Below are positions 12,510 through 24,518 of a stretch of 64,000 nt of DNA, piece after piece. The notes beneath the pieces are model-generated. The model saw only the letters and a program-made list of their open reading frames with translations, did not search any database and was not told the DNA's origin. The DNA is taken from NCBI GenBank assembly GCA_951394405.1, contig OX596336.1, positions 1,054,001 through 1,118,000 on the forward strand, in the 5' to 3' direction. Position 1 is the stretch's first letter. Each line of letters begins with the position of its first letter. The position numbers and the translations under genes are program-made. Origin of the DNA: Coprinellus micaceus (taxonomy: Eukaryota; Basidiomycota; Agaricomycetes; Agaricales; Psathyrellaceae).

Positions 12510-13475
12510 TCGCCCCGTTCAGCGAACCGGCGCTTTATGCTTTTCCTATGCTGACTCTTCCCGCTTGCAAAGATCCTGCTGTTTATCTGATATCCTCGGG
12601 AGCAAGGGACGCAGACATATTCCTCCCGATGGCTGTGTTTTTCTGACAGGAGGGGGCGAGGCACATCGATAGGGGCCGCTTGAGGCCTGTTAACGCAATT
12701 CCGAGTCGCACAATTGAGTAAATGGACTCTGAATCTTGTGAGGGCTCCAGACCGAGCGCCTGTTCGGCGCTTGCGAATAGGGCAGTGCGATTGGGTAGAG
12801 GGCTGGACACGGAAGGTGTCTATCCGGCGAGCGCCCATCTCCCCCGCAGGTCATCCGAGTCTGGCCTTGTACTCTCAAACGTTTTACGGATTAGCGCCCA
12901 GACCTTGTCCCAAGTTTACGCCCCAGTGGCATCCGACATAACCGACGCGAACATCGATCTCGGTCATTGCGGAGACCAGGAGGGCTCGGATCGAGAGGGT
13001 CTCGCGAAAACCCGAACAGGACAGACAAACGAACGGACGTCAATGGGGTGTCAAAGCAGCCACAGCCTGGGGCAATACATCAAGGAAAACAATAACGGGG
13101 ACGGGAAGGTCAAGGGGCGTAGAGCCAAAATGAGTTCAGCAAATATGACTATGTACAGTACTGGAAGCAACAGGCGAAGAGTGTCGTAACGATAGCAAAA
13201 TTTTACAACAAAAGGTTGTCAGTGTTGTCGTCGGGAGAGCAGTAACTAAGCTATCGACCAGGCAGGAAGGGGGTATAGAATAGGAGGGTCGTGAAAAATC
13301 GGGGTAAGAACATGCAAGTCGTAATAGCAATGGAGCGCGCCATGGCAACAAATTGTCCAGGGTTAAGCTAATAAAGGATCCGTCGGTCAGTAGAGGTATA
13401 GTAGTATGTACTTATGTGCAATGTGTATTATGTCCGTGAAGAGAGTCCAATGTGCAAGTCCGTTAACGGCCAGTC
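12510..13475. other. Intergenic
   Basis: A 155-codon plus-strand frame (12722-13189) has a skewed composition without domain features and is probably chance. The region should hold the promoter of the leftward unresolved gene and the 3' end of the glucanase gene. Confidence 0.4.
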
Positions 13476-16117
13476 TCACGCACAAACCGCAGGAACGGCA
13501 ACATCCTCAGCGTTCCATGGATCAGGGTATGTGCATCCAGCGATAGGAGTGGGCGCCAAAGCCGTGTCAGCGGCGTTGAACCAGCTGCCCCCGCGGGAGA
13601 TCGGGTCGCCCTTAGAGTCGGTGAAGGTGGGAGCCGGGAGTTGGACAATGGTGCCAGTGGGGGTGTAGCTGGGGAGGCCTGCAGGAGAACCTTGGCCAGC
13701 GATGGAGGCTGGCGGCCATGGGTACTGGTCAGCGTCCTGAGGCATGCCAGCACCAGGACCACCTGTCATGTAGGGCGCGAAGGTTCCGCTCCAGGTGCCA
13801 GTCGACGCGCCGACAGAGTCACAAGTACCGAGGACGGTTCGAGGGTCTTTAGGGATCCACCCTTCCTTGAGGCCAAGGACGTAAGACCAGAATGGAGCCT
13901 CAATGATACCACGCTCAGATTCACCAATCTAGATTGCGTATAAGTGAGTTTGAACTTGAAGCAAATAAATATGGTGAAGGCTTACCTTCCAGGTCCAAAA
14001 GAAGTAGTCGCTCAGGGCGTCCATCTCAGCAGCAGCGAAGGAGAGCAGTCCGGCCTTGGTGCCGGCGGTGAAGGTCGATGGGTCGTTCCAGTCATCGCAT
14101 CCAGCTGCGTACGATGCGGCACCATCGACGCCTCGGAGGTAGAGACCACAGTCATTCCAGGCAAGGGAAAACTCGCCAGCGACAGAGACACCAGACGCCG
14201 TACGACTAGAAGACATCGCTAGCGTGAGCATAAGGTGTACGGCAAAGAGTCGAGGATTTTTACCTGTCGTTCATCATGCTCGCGAACCGAGTGCAGGCGC
14301 GCAGGGCCCATCCGTTGCCGGCACCAGCACCGGTTCCACCATCGATCGTTGCAGGCGCGCCGTCCCCATTGAAGGCGAAGTAGGGGTGAACGTCGAAACC
14401 AACACGATCCGCACCCTCCATGAAGCCGGCGAACGCTTGCAAACCCTGGAAGCTGTCGTGCAGCACCATGTATGGTCCATTGCCTTCACCGACACCACCA
14501 ATCTCGCGCATCATCCTGTGGGTCTCGACGTAGCTAAGAGGCAAAACGCGTCAGCGAATACTGAAGCCAAAAGAGAGAGAGAGAGAGAAGGGTACAGACA
14601 AGCTACGGAGGGTATCCTGACCGATGGTGGTAACCAGGGGCTCGTTCAAGACGCTAAACATGGGCACAACGTTCTTCCATTCGGGCTGAGAAATGAACTC
14701 CGTGATGATGCGAATGTAGTTTAGCGATCGTTGAGCATTGGCAAAGCCCATGACGCCGTTGAGGAAGTTGTGTTCGCCTGCCTTGCCACCGTGATTGTAG
14801 GCGTTGGCGGAGCCGGGGACGGAGTGGAGGTCGAGGTTGATGCGGATACCGTACTTCCTGCACCACTGGAACACACGGACGATGTACCTAAAAAATAAAG
14901 TTTAACGTTGATGTTCATGGATCGAGATGCGTATCACTTACTTCCAAGAGACCTTCTCAAGGAAAGGCTCACCTGGCCAAACCTCGATCGCCCAGAATGG
15001 GACAGGCAGACGAATCCAGTTAAGACCAGCACCAGCTATTTCGGCAATGTCTTGCTCCGTCTGGAGATCATCGTCAGGATTTGTCGATTTATACGGAATA
15101 AAAGGCGTACGATAAAGGTTTTGTAGTGCTCCTCGAGCTGGTTAAGTCCGCCACTAGCTGTATCGGCAGCCATTGCCAAGCTAAGGCTCCACTCATCAAC
15201 GGTTCCAGGATATTTCTGGAAGAGTGCGGGCGAAATGAATGGCTCAAGAACGAAGAGACCCCCAAGATTGACACTGAATGAAGACATATTGAGCCATCTG
15301 CATCGCCTCGTGATAAGGTTGAGCTTGGCACATACCCCCACATCCTCGTCGTCGCATAGTTGAAGCTCTCGTTGAGAGGTGGCGTCCAGGAGTTAGGTCG
15401 GGCACCGTCATTGTAAGGGTCGTCCGGATCAGCGACCCCTGAGAGAAGAATCGTAAGCACAAGTGCGGAGGAGGGGATCGCCTGAGAAGCCAAGTCGATG
15501 CCGCACAATCCCCCCTGGCAGAAAACGCGCCTGCCTCGTGTCTTCACGGGCGCTTGCACGAGGCATCAAGAAGTCGAGAGGTACTCACAGATTCCGCCAA
15601 AGGTGTTGGCGTAAGTGAACGTGGTACCGTCTTCTGTGGTGATTGTTGAGCCGTCACCACCAGTCGTGGCCTTAGGAGGGGCAGCCGTCTGGGTCGGGGT
15701 CGCGGTATGTGCACCAGTGGTATGTTCGCCAGACGAAGAGGAGGAGCTTGATCCTGAATCATTCTTGGGCTTGATGACCTTGAAGTACACGGGCAACATC
15801 ACAGCCAGAACCACAACAACGAGGGCGATGAGGCCTCCGAGGACGAATAGGAGCCACGGTCGCTTCTTCTGTTCCCTCTCTTCGCCTGCCTCTGCGGCAC
15901 TCCCTGCACCATCCGAATTGGCGAGTTCCTTGCCCGCGCCCAAGGCGGCTGAAGAGTCGCCTGCCTCATATACGCTGTTCTTGCCGATTGAGGAGGGCAT
16001 CCGTGAGTCCAGGTACGGAGGCTGCGGCTCTCGGAGGGAGTCCGAGTCGTTCGCAGGCAAAGGAGTCGCCGCGGCGAGCGATAGGGAACCAGCTGCGGAC
16101 AGGGGACGGTTGTCCAT
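13476..16117 (-). CDS. Membrane-anchored exo-1,3-beta-glucanase (GH5_9), copy 1
   Basis: The product is a type II membrane protein. It has a cytosolic Ser/Ala/acidic tail (about residues 1-85), one transmembrane helix (about 88-112, WLLFVLGGLIALVVVVLAVM) and a Ser/Thr-rich stalk. An extracellular GH5 catalytic domain follows, matching glucan 1,3-beta-glucosidases of the yeast EXG1/Candida XOG1 type. Landmarks in order are VNLGGLFVLEPF, TASGGLNQLEEHY, GLNWIRLPVPFWA, LDLHSVPGSANAYNHGG, the acid/base Glu in VLNEP, FDVHPYFAF, and the nucleophile Glu in VAGEFSLAWNDCG. A C-terminal extension ends at a TGA at 13478-13476. The ATG at 16117 is used; a GTG just upstream is not a eukaryotic start. Likely role: trimming or remodelling of cell-wall beta-glucan. 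A GA microsatellite (about 14570-14590) lies in an intron. Confidence 0.9.
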
Positions 16118-17261
16118 GACGGGCACTCAGAGCCAGGGGGGAGAGGACTGAGGTGGGGGGCGAAAGGAAAGAATGGACCGCCTGTCGCTGTAAATGAGGC
16201 TACCGCAGAACAAGACGCCTGCCAAAGAATAGTTCCCGTATGTGTTGATTGCCTTGAGGCAATGTCTCACACGAACATCCGACCCTAGCGTAGACGCTCC
16301 CGAGAACCCATTTGGCGTGACAAGGATCGGGCGCTTAATAGAATCACTTGCGCTTGCCTCCTGGCCCGAGTATGCCTTGTAGGTGTTTCAGGATCTCGAC
16401 TGGGGGTTTGGCTGAGGTATAGCTTTCTGGTTCGCTGTTTCGTATTCTGCATTGTCGCTGGCGGCTAGAAGCGAGACGTCCCTGAAGGCTCAAAACGAAA
16501 CAAGTGTTTGGCCGCTCACGGTACTGAATTGGTTATAAGCGGGACAACATCAATCATGCCCGCGGTCAATGTGACGCCACACAGGCGTCTCGCAACATCG
16601 TGTCCGTCATTGGCCCCCTTGGCCCCCGCAAACACCATGTACGCTTCAAGGAGCCAGGGCGAGGTTCGTCGTTGCTCATCGAAAGAAACTAGGTTATAAC
16701 ATCGAACGAGAAAGCCCATACCCGTGGTAGACTCACGCAATGTGAAGGGGGTTGACGGCAGAGGCGTGTAAGCAATTCAATGCACTGTCCAGCGGCGCCC
16801 ATGTAGACATGATAAGGTTCAGCTTGGTCTTGGCAGACACCACTTGACCACACACGATGCGATTCGCGAGATATAAGAACAGCCCTTGACAGAAGGTCGA
16901 AGCTCCTGAAGGCCGGTTGCGCAGAAGTGGGGTGTCAGAGTTGAGCGCCGGGTGCCGTAATTGTCAACACGGGTCCTAGCCGCGACCTGTTCGGCCTCGT
17001 GCTTATCGCACCTGGGGAAGCACAGGGTTATCCAAGCCAAAACGAGAACCAAGGTAATCGGAAGTGGTATACATTTTCCAGAGAACTTTAGAGAGCACTT
17101 CAACATGGGTTTGAATGGTATATGGCAGTCTTGTGCCCAAACCCAGCGTAGATCCACAGAAAGTCAAACTGAGATGTCGATCATAAGATGACATCTTTGA
17201 TAGCGAGCCTTCGAGCCCAATGAAGCCCATTGCTACTATGTAGCATCCCTCGATAAGTAGA
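16118..17261. other. Spacer between glucanase paralogues; weak ORFs
   Basis: Minus-strand frames at 16516-16740 and 16819-17157 contain a hydrophobic stretch (PLPITLVLVLAWITLC) and could be exons of a small membrane or secreted protein. I could not build a continuous model or recognise a family, so no gene is called. The right part of the spacer holds the promoter of copy 1. Confidence 0.35.
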
Positions 17262-19922
17262 TCACTGCGCTTGTGCGGGGAAACATGCAGCGTTCAGCTG
17301 CTGCTGGCCATACTGCGTATTGTCCCAAGCATTGGGGTAGGTACACCCCTGGACGGGTGCGTACGCAGGCGTCGAGTCTTGCTGGTCAAACCACCCGCTG
17401 CCGAAGTTAATCTGGGCCCCAGTGTTCGGAGCCGTAGCAGCAGGCGGAGGAAGGGTCAAAGGGGTAGCCGTCGCGGTGTACTGGGGAAGCTGAGCGGCCA
17501 GCCCAGCTGCGTTGATCACCGCAGGCGGCCAAACGAGTTGGCCAGCGTTCGTCAGAGGGCCAGCGCCATTTCCACCAGTCTGCCACGTTGGGTAAGGTGT
17601 AGGGACAGGGCCGAGAGGAACGTTGAGCGCGGCGCAGGTTCCCGCGGATGCACGTGGGTCTTTAGGTATCCATCCCTCGTGAAGCCCGAGCTGGTACGAC
17701 CAGAGAGGAGATTCAACGATGCCGCGAGTCGAGTTTCCGATCTGGGGAGAGGCACAGTCAAAAGCACTGACGATGATTGGATGATCACCGAACTCACCTT
17801 CCAAGTCCAGTAAAACCAGGAATCGAGCGCCTCCATGCTCGCCAGTGCAAGCTGGAGGAGTCCTGCTCTCGTTGCATCGTCCCATTGAGACGAGTCTTGC
17901 CAATCGGCACAGTTCCCGCCGTAGGTTGGTACACCGGCAATCCCGTTCAAGAAAAGACCACAATCGTTGAACCCGTTACTCCATTCACCCGCGACGCTGA
18001 TGCCATAGCCCGCTCGACTGTTACCCGTGTCATCAGCGCGGGAAAAAGACCTCGTAAAGCAGCTAGGTGCTCACCCTTTGCCAAGGAGATAATTCCATTG
18101 TTGACACGCACGACCTGGCCATGGGCCACCAGCACCTTGTCCCGTACCAGTCGCAATGGGGTCGTTGTTTGGGCCCCCGCCGAATGCGAAGTAGGGGTGG
18201 ACGTCGAGGACGACGCGATCCGCTCCTCGCATGAAACCAGCCCACGGGTCCGGGCCCTCAAATGCGTCGTGTATACCAATGTGGGGACCGTTCCCAGCGC
18301 CGTATCCGCTGATACCTCTGACGACATTGTAGGCTTCGACGTAGCTACCGGCCATGTTTTGTTAGCCTTGTCGGAGACATCTTTCGCGATACGAAGCAAC
18401 TCACAAGCTTTGGAGTTGAGGTAAACCTAGTTCTGGCCCGATAGGCTCGTTGATGATGCCAAAGAACTGAACGACGTTCTTCCATTCAGGCTGAGAGACG
18501 AACTCTGTAATAGTCCGGATATAGTTCAACGTTCGTTGAGCGTTAGCCAAACCCATCGCCCCGCGCATGAAGTTGATCTGGCCTGCTCGGCCTGAATGAT
18601 TGTAGCCTGTGTATGCCAACACCCAGAAAAGAAGTACCATTAGCCCGTGAAGTTTGAACCGAACCCGAACGGTAGTATGACACGTACCATTCTGCGATCC
18701 GGGTACCGAATGCAGGTCAAGGTTAACGCGAATACCGTATTTACGACACCACCCAAGTAGTCGAACAATGTATCTAGCGGCGTGTGTCAGTCAGTCAGCG
18801 AAGAAAGCGAACAGAGATACGACGAATCGAAAACTTACTTCCAGCTAGTCTTGGCCAGGAATGGCTCGCCAGGCCAAGTCTCGATCGCCCAGAATGCTAT
18901 CGGTACCCTCACCCAGTTTAAGCCTGCGCCCGCAATCTCCGCGATGTCCCTCTCAGTCTACCAAGGAGTTAACGGTCAGCGATAGGTTAAGCTAATCGAC
19001 GGAGATGAACAAGGAAGGATCACTCACGATGAAAGTCCTGTAATGATCCTCCAGCTGGTTCAAGCCACCACTTGCCGTATCCGCCGCCATCATTGTGTGC
19101 AGCGTCCACTCATCATTTGCTCCAGTATACTTCTGGTAGAAGGCGGGAGTGATGAACGGTTCAAGGACGAAAAGGCCTCCTAAATTGACGCTGAAATCAT
19201 AGGCATCAGCATTCTTGAGCTTTCACGAACGATGGGAGGTCGTACCCATAGATCTTGTTATTGTTCCAATCCCAGGGTTCGCTTAGCGGCGGGGTCCAGC
19301 TATTCGGCCGTGCGCTATCGTTGGTTGGGTTATTGGGATCGTATACCCCTGTCAAAAATATTCAGCAAGGTATCGACCTGCAGTGCGGAGGGACAAGGAC
19401 TCACAGAAACCCCCGAAGGGGTTAGAATACGTGAAGGACGATCCGTCCTCCAAAGTCACGATCGAGCCATCCCCGCCCGTAATCGGTCCGTTGAAGTTAG
19501 TCTGCCCATTCGTGTTGTTGGCAGTCGGACCGCTGCCCGCACTCGCTCTGTTATTCTTCAAGCGACTCGCTCGAGAGGCCGCCAACCCCACGGGGACGCC
19601 CACAGCGAGGGCAAGGATGAGAGGTCCCAAGAGTATGAGGCCCAGAAGCAGACGACGTCGAGGACGGCGCCGGGCAGGAGTCGGGGAAGGTGTAGGGGAA
19701 TCCGGCCCTTTGCTCATCTCGCGGTCGTACGGAGCGGCATCGTGACTCCCTTTCGACGCCAGGATCGTAAGCCCAATGCACGACGAAAGTCAGAGACCTG
19801 GAAGGCTTACCCGAATTGATTATAGTCTCATGCTTCTCTTTATCTTCATAGGACAAGCGTAGAGGCGGGGTGGATTCCGCTGGAGGGGTATTGTGAGAGG
19901 AAAATGGGAAACCGGGAAACAT
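17262..19922 (-). CDS. Membrane-anchored exo-1,3-beta-glucanase (GH5_9), copy 2
   Basis: Tandem paralogue of the gene at 13476-16117, same orientation and architecture. Exon 1 (19922-19811) starts MFPGFPFSSHNTPPAES. It joins in phase to exon 2 at 19749 (SHDAAPYDREMSKG), then a basic patch (RRRPRRR) and the membrane helix (about residues 71-95). The GH5 domain shows VNLGGLFVLEPF, LDLHSVPGSQN, the acid/base Glu in IINEP, DVHPYFAF, and the nucleophile in VAGEW within the FNDCG context. It has an extra intron (about 18612-18687) after GSQN that copy 1 lacks. The tail ends CFPAQAQ with a TGA at 17264-17262. The cytosolic tails have diverged strongly while the catalytic domain is conserved. Confidence 0.9.
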
Positions 19923-21170
19923 CGTTCCCAGCCGCAAGGATTCCAGGGACTGAACGGCGTCCAGCCGAGGGGGATTCTAAATAGTAAGGAAATAGGGTCA
20001 GCCCCATATCTTAACCGACGCTCTAGTCAGCCGGCTCTCAGAGTTAGTACGCTGTCCGAGACCGCCTACGAGGGAGGGGTTGTGGCTGACGATCGACCAC
20101 TATTGCAGTTGATGGTCAATCGAAATCTGATTCAGGGGAAAAGTCCTACGACCGAACTTCGATCCCGCACAGACGTGTTGGGATTTCCACAGCGTCCAAT
20201 TGCACACCACCCTGCCTCACATGAAAGGAGTGCACTGTTAGGAGCTCGAACGACCTGCCAGGAAAGTCCACAGATACTCACTCCAACAACTTTCCACCCT
20301 GGGGCACCATTCGAGCGCTAAAGTCGGGCATATCCTCCACCACCGCCGCCCTCTAAAAGCGTGTCTTTCGGGCATGGTCCGGTTCCCGAATCGACAGCGA
20401 CAGCCCTGCACCGGACCTCACTCCAAGGAGCCAGACTGTTGGATTCCCAACCACAGCCCTGGGGAATGGTAAGCGCTCAATTGCTCTCGTCACCCCCCCT
20501 TCACACCGAAGCGAGTACTGTAAAATGCCAGCGCCAACATCCACCGAGCCCCAATCCTGGACGAACCCGCGAAAGTTGCCTTGCACTCTCGGGGACAAAT
20601 TGCTGAGATCATGAGATGTCGACTCGGATGCAGGGCTTCACACCAGCTGAGCAATAGGGTTCAAGTTAGGTCGCTGTCGTGCAAGTGGCAATGCCGTTTA
20701 CGATTGAATCCATTCAGTTCCTCAAAAGGTACCATTGCGTTCAAGTCGGCCAAGGAAGATGATGGGCGCTTAATTGATCTTGACGGGCTGTAAAACCCAC
20801 AAAACTGAATTGGTGGGGCTTTGGTGGGAATGAACGTGTCAGAGGGAGATCGGAAAGCGAACAACGTACATACCGAAGATTCGTCCTGGATCTGGGGTCC
20901 TCAGGATGACGCAGATAAATTCCAGAGCAACGAGAAAGTGGAGAGTAACAAGTATGGCAATAAAAACCCGATGTATTGGCCAAGCGAAGCACAGCGCGGC
21001 ATTGCACATGCATGAAAAAAGGGGGTGATAAAGCAAGGCTGCGAAAGGGAACAAAAGCAAAGTACGTACACAAGTGAAGCCGACAGGAACTGGATGTGAT
21101 GAAAAACGCGTCAGATAAACCGAGGTCGCGTTTAAGCGGGTGGCCCGAAACTCACTTCACAAAAACTAAG
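19923..21170. other. Intergenic
   Basis: About 1.2 kb between the glucanase promoter and the 3' end of the pinin-like gene. Plus and minus frames are short and mutually overlapping. No RNA gene or repeat recognised. Confidence 0.45.
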
Positions 21171-22299
21171 CTAATACTCGACAGCGTCATCGTCATCAGC
21201 CTGCATGGGAGCAGGCTCGTCTTTCTTCTCCACCGACTCGGGTGGCTCCGATGCCTTGGGCGGGGTGCCAGAATCGTCGACGTCCATAGCTGCATCCTTG
21301 GCGGACTCTTGAGGCTTGTCTGTTGGTATTGACTCAGCATCTCTCGATTCTGGGAGTGCCGACTCGCGGGCATCTGTGTCCATGTTCTCGCGTTCCGACT
21401 TCTGCCTTGCTTCCTCATCAGCTACTTTCTGTCGTAGGTCGTTGACCTCGCCAATCCCCGTCTCTCGCTCTTGCCTAAACTGTTCCCACTCCTTCTCAGC
21501 TGCTTCTGAGACCTGTGGAGATAGTTAGTTCGGAGACTCTCGAAACGAAGGCGAGGTGAAGCTTACCTCGGCTTTTCTCAGCGTCAAGAAGGCCTCTTGG
21601 GCTGGAGTGAGCACCGCCGGGAGATAATAAAGTGGGGGAGGATGTGAGCGAGGGACTGGGGCCAGGGGTTTGGATGATGGAGCTGGGGAGTCTTCAGAAG
21701 GGATTTGGTCGGAGGTGAGCAGGAAGTTTGCGAGAACTGGCAATCTTTTGCGCCTGAGCTTATACTGAACGGGTGTATCAGCCAGAGTCACGACACTGAG
21801 CAGGAATATGCGCACGATAGAATCCCTCAATTGCAGGTCTTCCTCCTTTCGGTTGGCCAGGGTCTTTTCCTTTTTCGCCTCTTCTGCGCGCCTAACAGAG
21901 TCAGTCTCTTTCCGTAATTTGATTTGCAACCGTTGTTCAATCAACTGCCTCTTCTTCGCCTGGTTTCGCAGTTGAGCATGGGTCCTCGATACCAGTGTAC
22001 GCAGTCGCAAAACTCACCGCGTCGCTCGCGTTGCGCTCCTTGTCCTCGACCTTGGCCTTGTTCAAGGTACCCAGCACTAAACCAAGCATACTTTTACCGC
22101 GTTTCCGTTCACCGCCTGTGAGAGCTCCGAGATTCAGGCGTGGCCGCTTTCTTGTGGAATCCGCCTGGGATGAAGCCCCAGTCGAGGCAGGGGCCACGTC
22201 AGTCATCTCGCCCTTGGCTTCAACGCTGTTCTGAGCTCTACGAAGAGTTAGAGATGCCCTGAGACTGGACAAGATGACTACTCACTCCTCTGTCGACAT
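21171..22299 (-). CDS. Pinin/SDK/MemA-domain protein
   Basis: Exon 1 is tiny (ATG at 22299, MSTE) and joins by a phase-2 GTGAGT intron to EAQNSVEAKGEMT. The core reads RKRPRLNLGALTGGERKRGK, then SMLGLVLGTLNKAKVEDK, followed by a long Lys/Glu/Arg-rich helix (KKRQLIEQRLQIKLRKETD, EEAKKEKTLANRKEEDLQLR). This is the conserved pinin/SDK/MemA region. A Pro-rich segment, a second helical Gln/Glu stretch and an acidic Asp-rich C terminus (MQADDDDAVEY) follow. Pinin proteins are nuclear and associate with the exon-junction/splicing machinery. The gene is divergent from the SRP72-like gene across only 138 bp. Confidence 0.85.
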
Positions 22300-22437
22300 T
22301 GCAGGGACGGCGATGATGGTGGTACCGGTGAAGGCGCTGGGTATACCGTGAGAACTCTGAACTAGCCATGATGGGCGGCGAGCTCGATCTGACTGGAGTG
22401 ACCTCAACGCCCTACAAAGTCCTACTCGCCGTCCAGA
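22300..22437. promoter_or_regulatory. Bidirectional promoter, pinin-like / SRP72-like
   Basis: 138 bp separate two divergent start codons (22299 minus, 22438 plus), so both core promoters must lie here or inside 5' ends. No TATA box seen. Confidence 0.6.
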
Positions 22438-23541
22438 ATGCCTTCCAAGGCAGCCCAGAAACCGGCTAGCGCGTCTGTCAAGTCGTCGAAGAAGGGAGTT
22501 GATCGCAAGGCTACGCCAAAGCAGCCGATCCCTGTCCCTGAGCGTCTGAAGCGATTGTTCACCTCGCTCGTTGCCCAGATCGACGGCGGACACCTTGCCA
22601 ACGCAATCAAGACCTGTGACAAGAGTGCGAATGCAATGAACCTCAATCTCTCGGAGTGGTGCTAACGAATTGCAGTTCTCCGACTCGAGCCCAGTGACAA
22701 GGACGCGTTGAAGACTAAACTCTTCTTGCTGCTCCAGACTGAGCAATACGATGCTGCGCTCACGTTGACCGACGGCGACGGGCAAGCCTCTGCCAAGTTC
22801 GAGAAGTCATACACGCTGTATCGGTTGCATCGTGAACCCGAAGCCAGAGTCGTTCTCGAGGAAGCCCGAGCTCAGGAGAGTGATCAACGTGGAGCTTTGC
22901 ACCTCGAGGCTCAACTTGTACGTGACTGGCCTACCCACTCTGTATCATCTGACGACGGCGACCTCAACAGAACTATCGCGAAGGTGAATACCAGGCGGCT
23001 TTCGATCTGTACAATCAGCTTCTTGACACCGCCGAGCCTGTGAGCGCTTTGATCCTCCCGGTTTAACCTCGAGTTACTCAATTTCCCTCACCAGCACTCT
23101 GAAGAACAATCGGATATCCTCACCAACCTCGAGGCTTCACAACGGCACCTCGACTTCCTTAGTAAAGGCTTCTTGCATGCTCTTCAAAAGCTACCTAGTT
23201 CCGTTAGTGCGAATCTGGAATCTACACCACCCCCAGTCATTGCCTCGACCGTTGTGCCGACTGTCACATCCACCACCGCCGATGCCGAGAAAGGTCCCGC
23301 CCCAGTGAAGAAGGTCAGGAAATCGCGAGTGCCAGCCGGCGTGACCCCGGGAGTTACTCCACCACCTGATCCAGAACGATGGCTGAAGAAGAGCGAGCGG
23401 TCAACATTTGGCTTAGGGAAGAGAAGAAAGGGTGGAAGTGGGGGTGCCAGCCAAGGCGTCACTCCGCTCGATGCTGCGACCGGTCCGACCGTCACAAACA
23501 CACCGAAATCGGGTGGAGGCAAAGGGAGAAAGAAGAAGTAA
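22438..23541 (+). CDS. SRP72: Short SRP72-like signal recognition particle subunit
   Basis: Four exons (22438-22624, 22676-22917, 22971-23039, 23095-23541) join in frame to 314 residues. The N terminus is basic and Ser/Ala/Lys-rich. TPR-like helices follow (RLKRLFTSLVAQIDGGHLAN, ILRLEPSDKDALKTKL, GEYQAAFDLYNQLLDTAEP, EEQSDILTNLEASQRHLDFL). The C terminus carries the RNA-binding PPPDPERWLKKSERSTFG motif characteristic of SRP72 and a Lys-rich tail. SRP72 with SRP68 binds 7S RNA in the cytosolic particle that targets secretory proteins. Typical SRP72 is 600-670 aa; here the TPR array goes straight into the Pro/Val linker and about half the usual length is missing, although the frame is clean. 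Confidence 0.82.
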
Positions 23542-24439
23542 TTTTAGGCCTTTGTCGTTGTACAACGTTCGAGGTTCGTCTCTTGTCCTCCACGCCGATT
23601 TCTTTCATGTCTTTAATGAACCCCGAACGCCACAGATAATCATATCACCCATTCTATCAGATTGTTCTTGTTTTATCAGGAGAGTGCGTTCACCAACCTC
23701 GTGTTCCGCCTCACGGAAATCATATACGGGACCTGGACGTTGCCGAACGCTTCTTTCGCGTTTCGAATGCGCTAGACGCTCACAAAAATCCTTGCTGGAG
23801 GGTCACTCATACTGCCTTTGTGTCACTGTTCGGGTACCATCTATGCATGCGGCAGCAACCTCAACGGCGATTACATTCACAAAGGTCAGAATGACCACCA
23901 GCCTCGTGTTCCCCACAAGTTCCTAGTCTTTTAATTAAATGATCATATGAGGCAGCACATCTCCTCAAACCCTTCGGATAGCCATGCGCCTTCCTCTCAA
24001 AGGTGATTTCAATGCGTAATGAAACTTCCGCGATCCACGTTTCCTCTTCAAGGGTCGTTCCTGACGCCTAGGTGGCCCGGGGTAGGACACACCTCTGGAA
24101 TTTTGGCGCCGGCGATTGGGTACAGAAGGTGCGCCTTTCAAAGTCAAAGAGCGGATTAAGTTCTTAACATTTGGCGCACAGTCATCTTGGCAGACCAATG
24201 AAAGGCTTCTGGACTCCGTTGCAGGGCGTGCCGCCTCCTTTCAAAGGGGTTTTGTGAATGAAACGTGGCCTTCCTGCATTCTAGAAGACGTCTCAGTGAC
24301 AGCCCATTTCGAAGTGAAAGAAACTGAATTCGGATCGGTGGACGTGCGCGTGCGCAAGACGGTGTCGCCATTGTGTTCCATCACCATGCGAAGACCACCT
24401 GGCGTTCCCGAGACTTTGCATCGCTGCGTTGGACCGCGC
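23542..24439. other. Intergenic upstream of phosphatase-like gene
   Basis: About 0.9 kb. A plus-strand frame entering from 24116 runs into the next gene's start region and looks like chance. No other signal seen. Confidence 0.45.
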
Positions 24440-24447
24440 TTTATAAA
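24440..24447 (+). promoter_or_regulatory. TATA box of phosphatase-like gene
   Basis: TTTATAAA lies about 75 bp upstream of the ATG at 24519, a normal fungal distance when a short 5' UTR is used. Confidence 0.55.
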
Positions 24448-24518
24448 CCCTGCCCGACCAACCTCATTCCCCCATCTTCTCGTTCCCTTCCCCTCTCACC
24501 TCCTAGATCCCCTTAGAC

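Noticed and set aside
12722..13189. 155-codon plus-strand frame as a gene
   Set aside because: No start context, domain or splice support; residue composition looks random.
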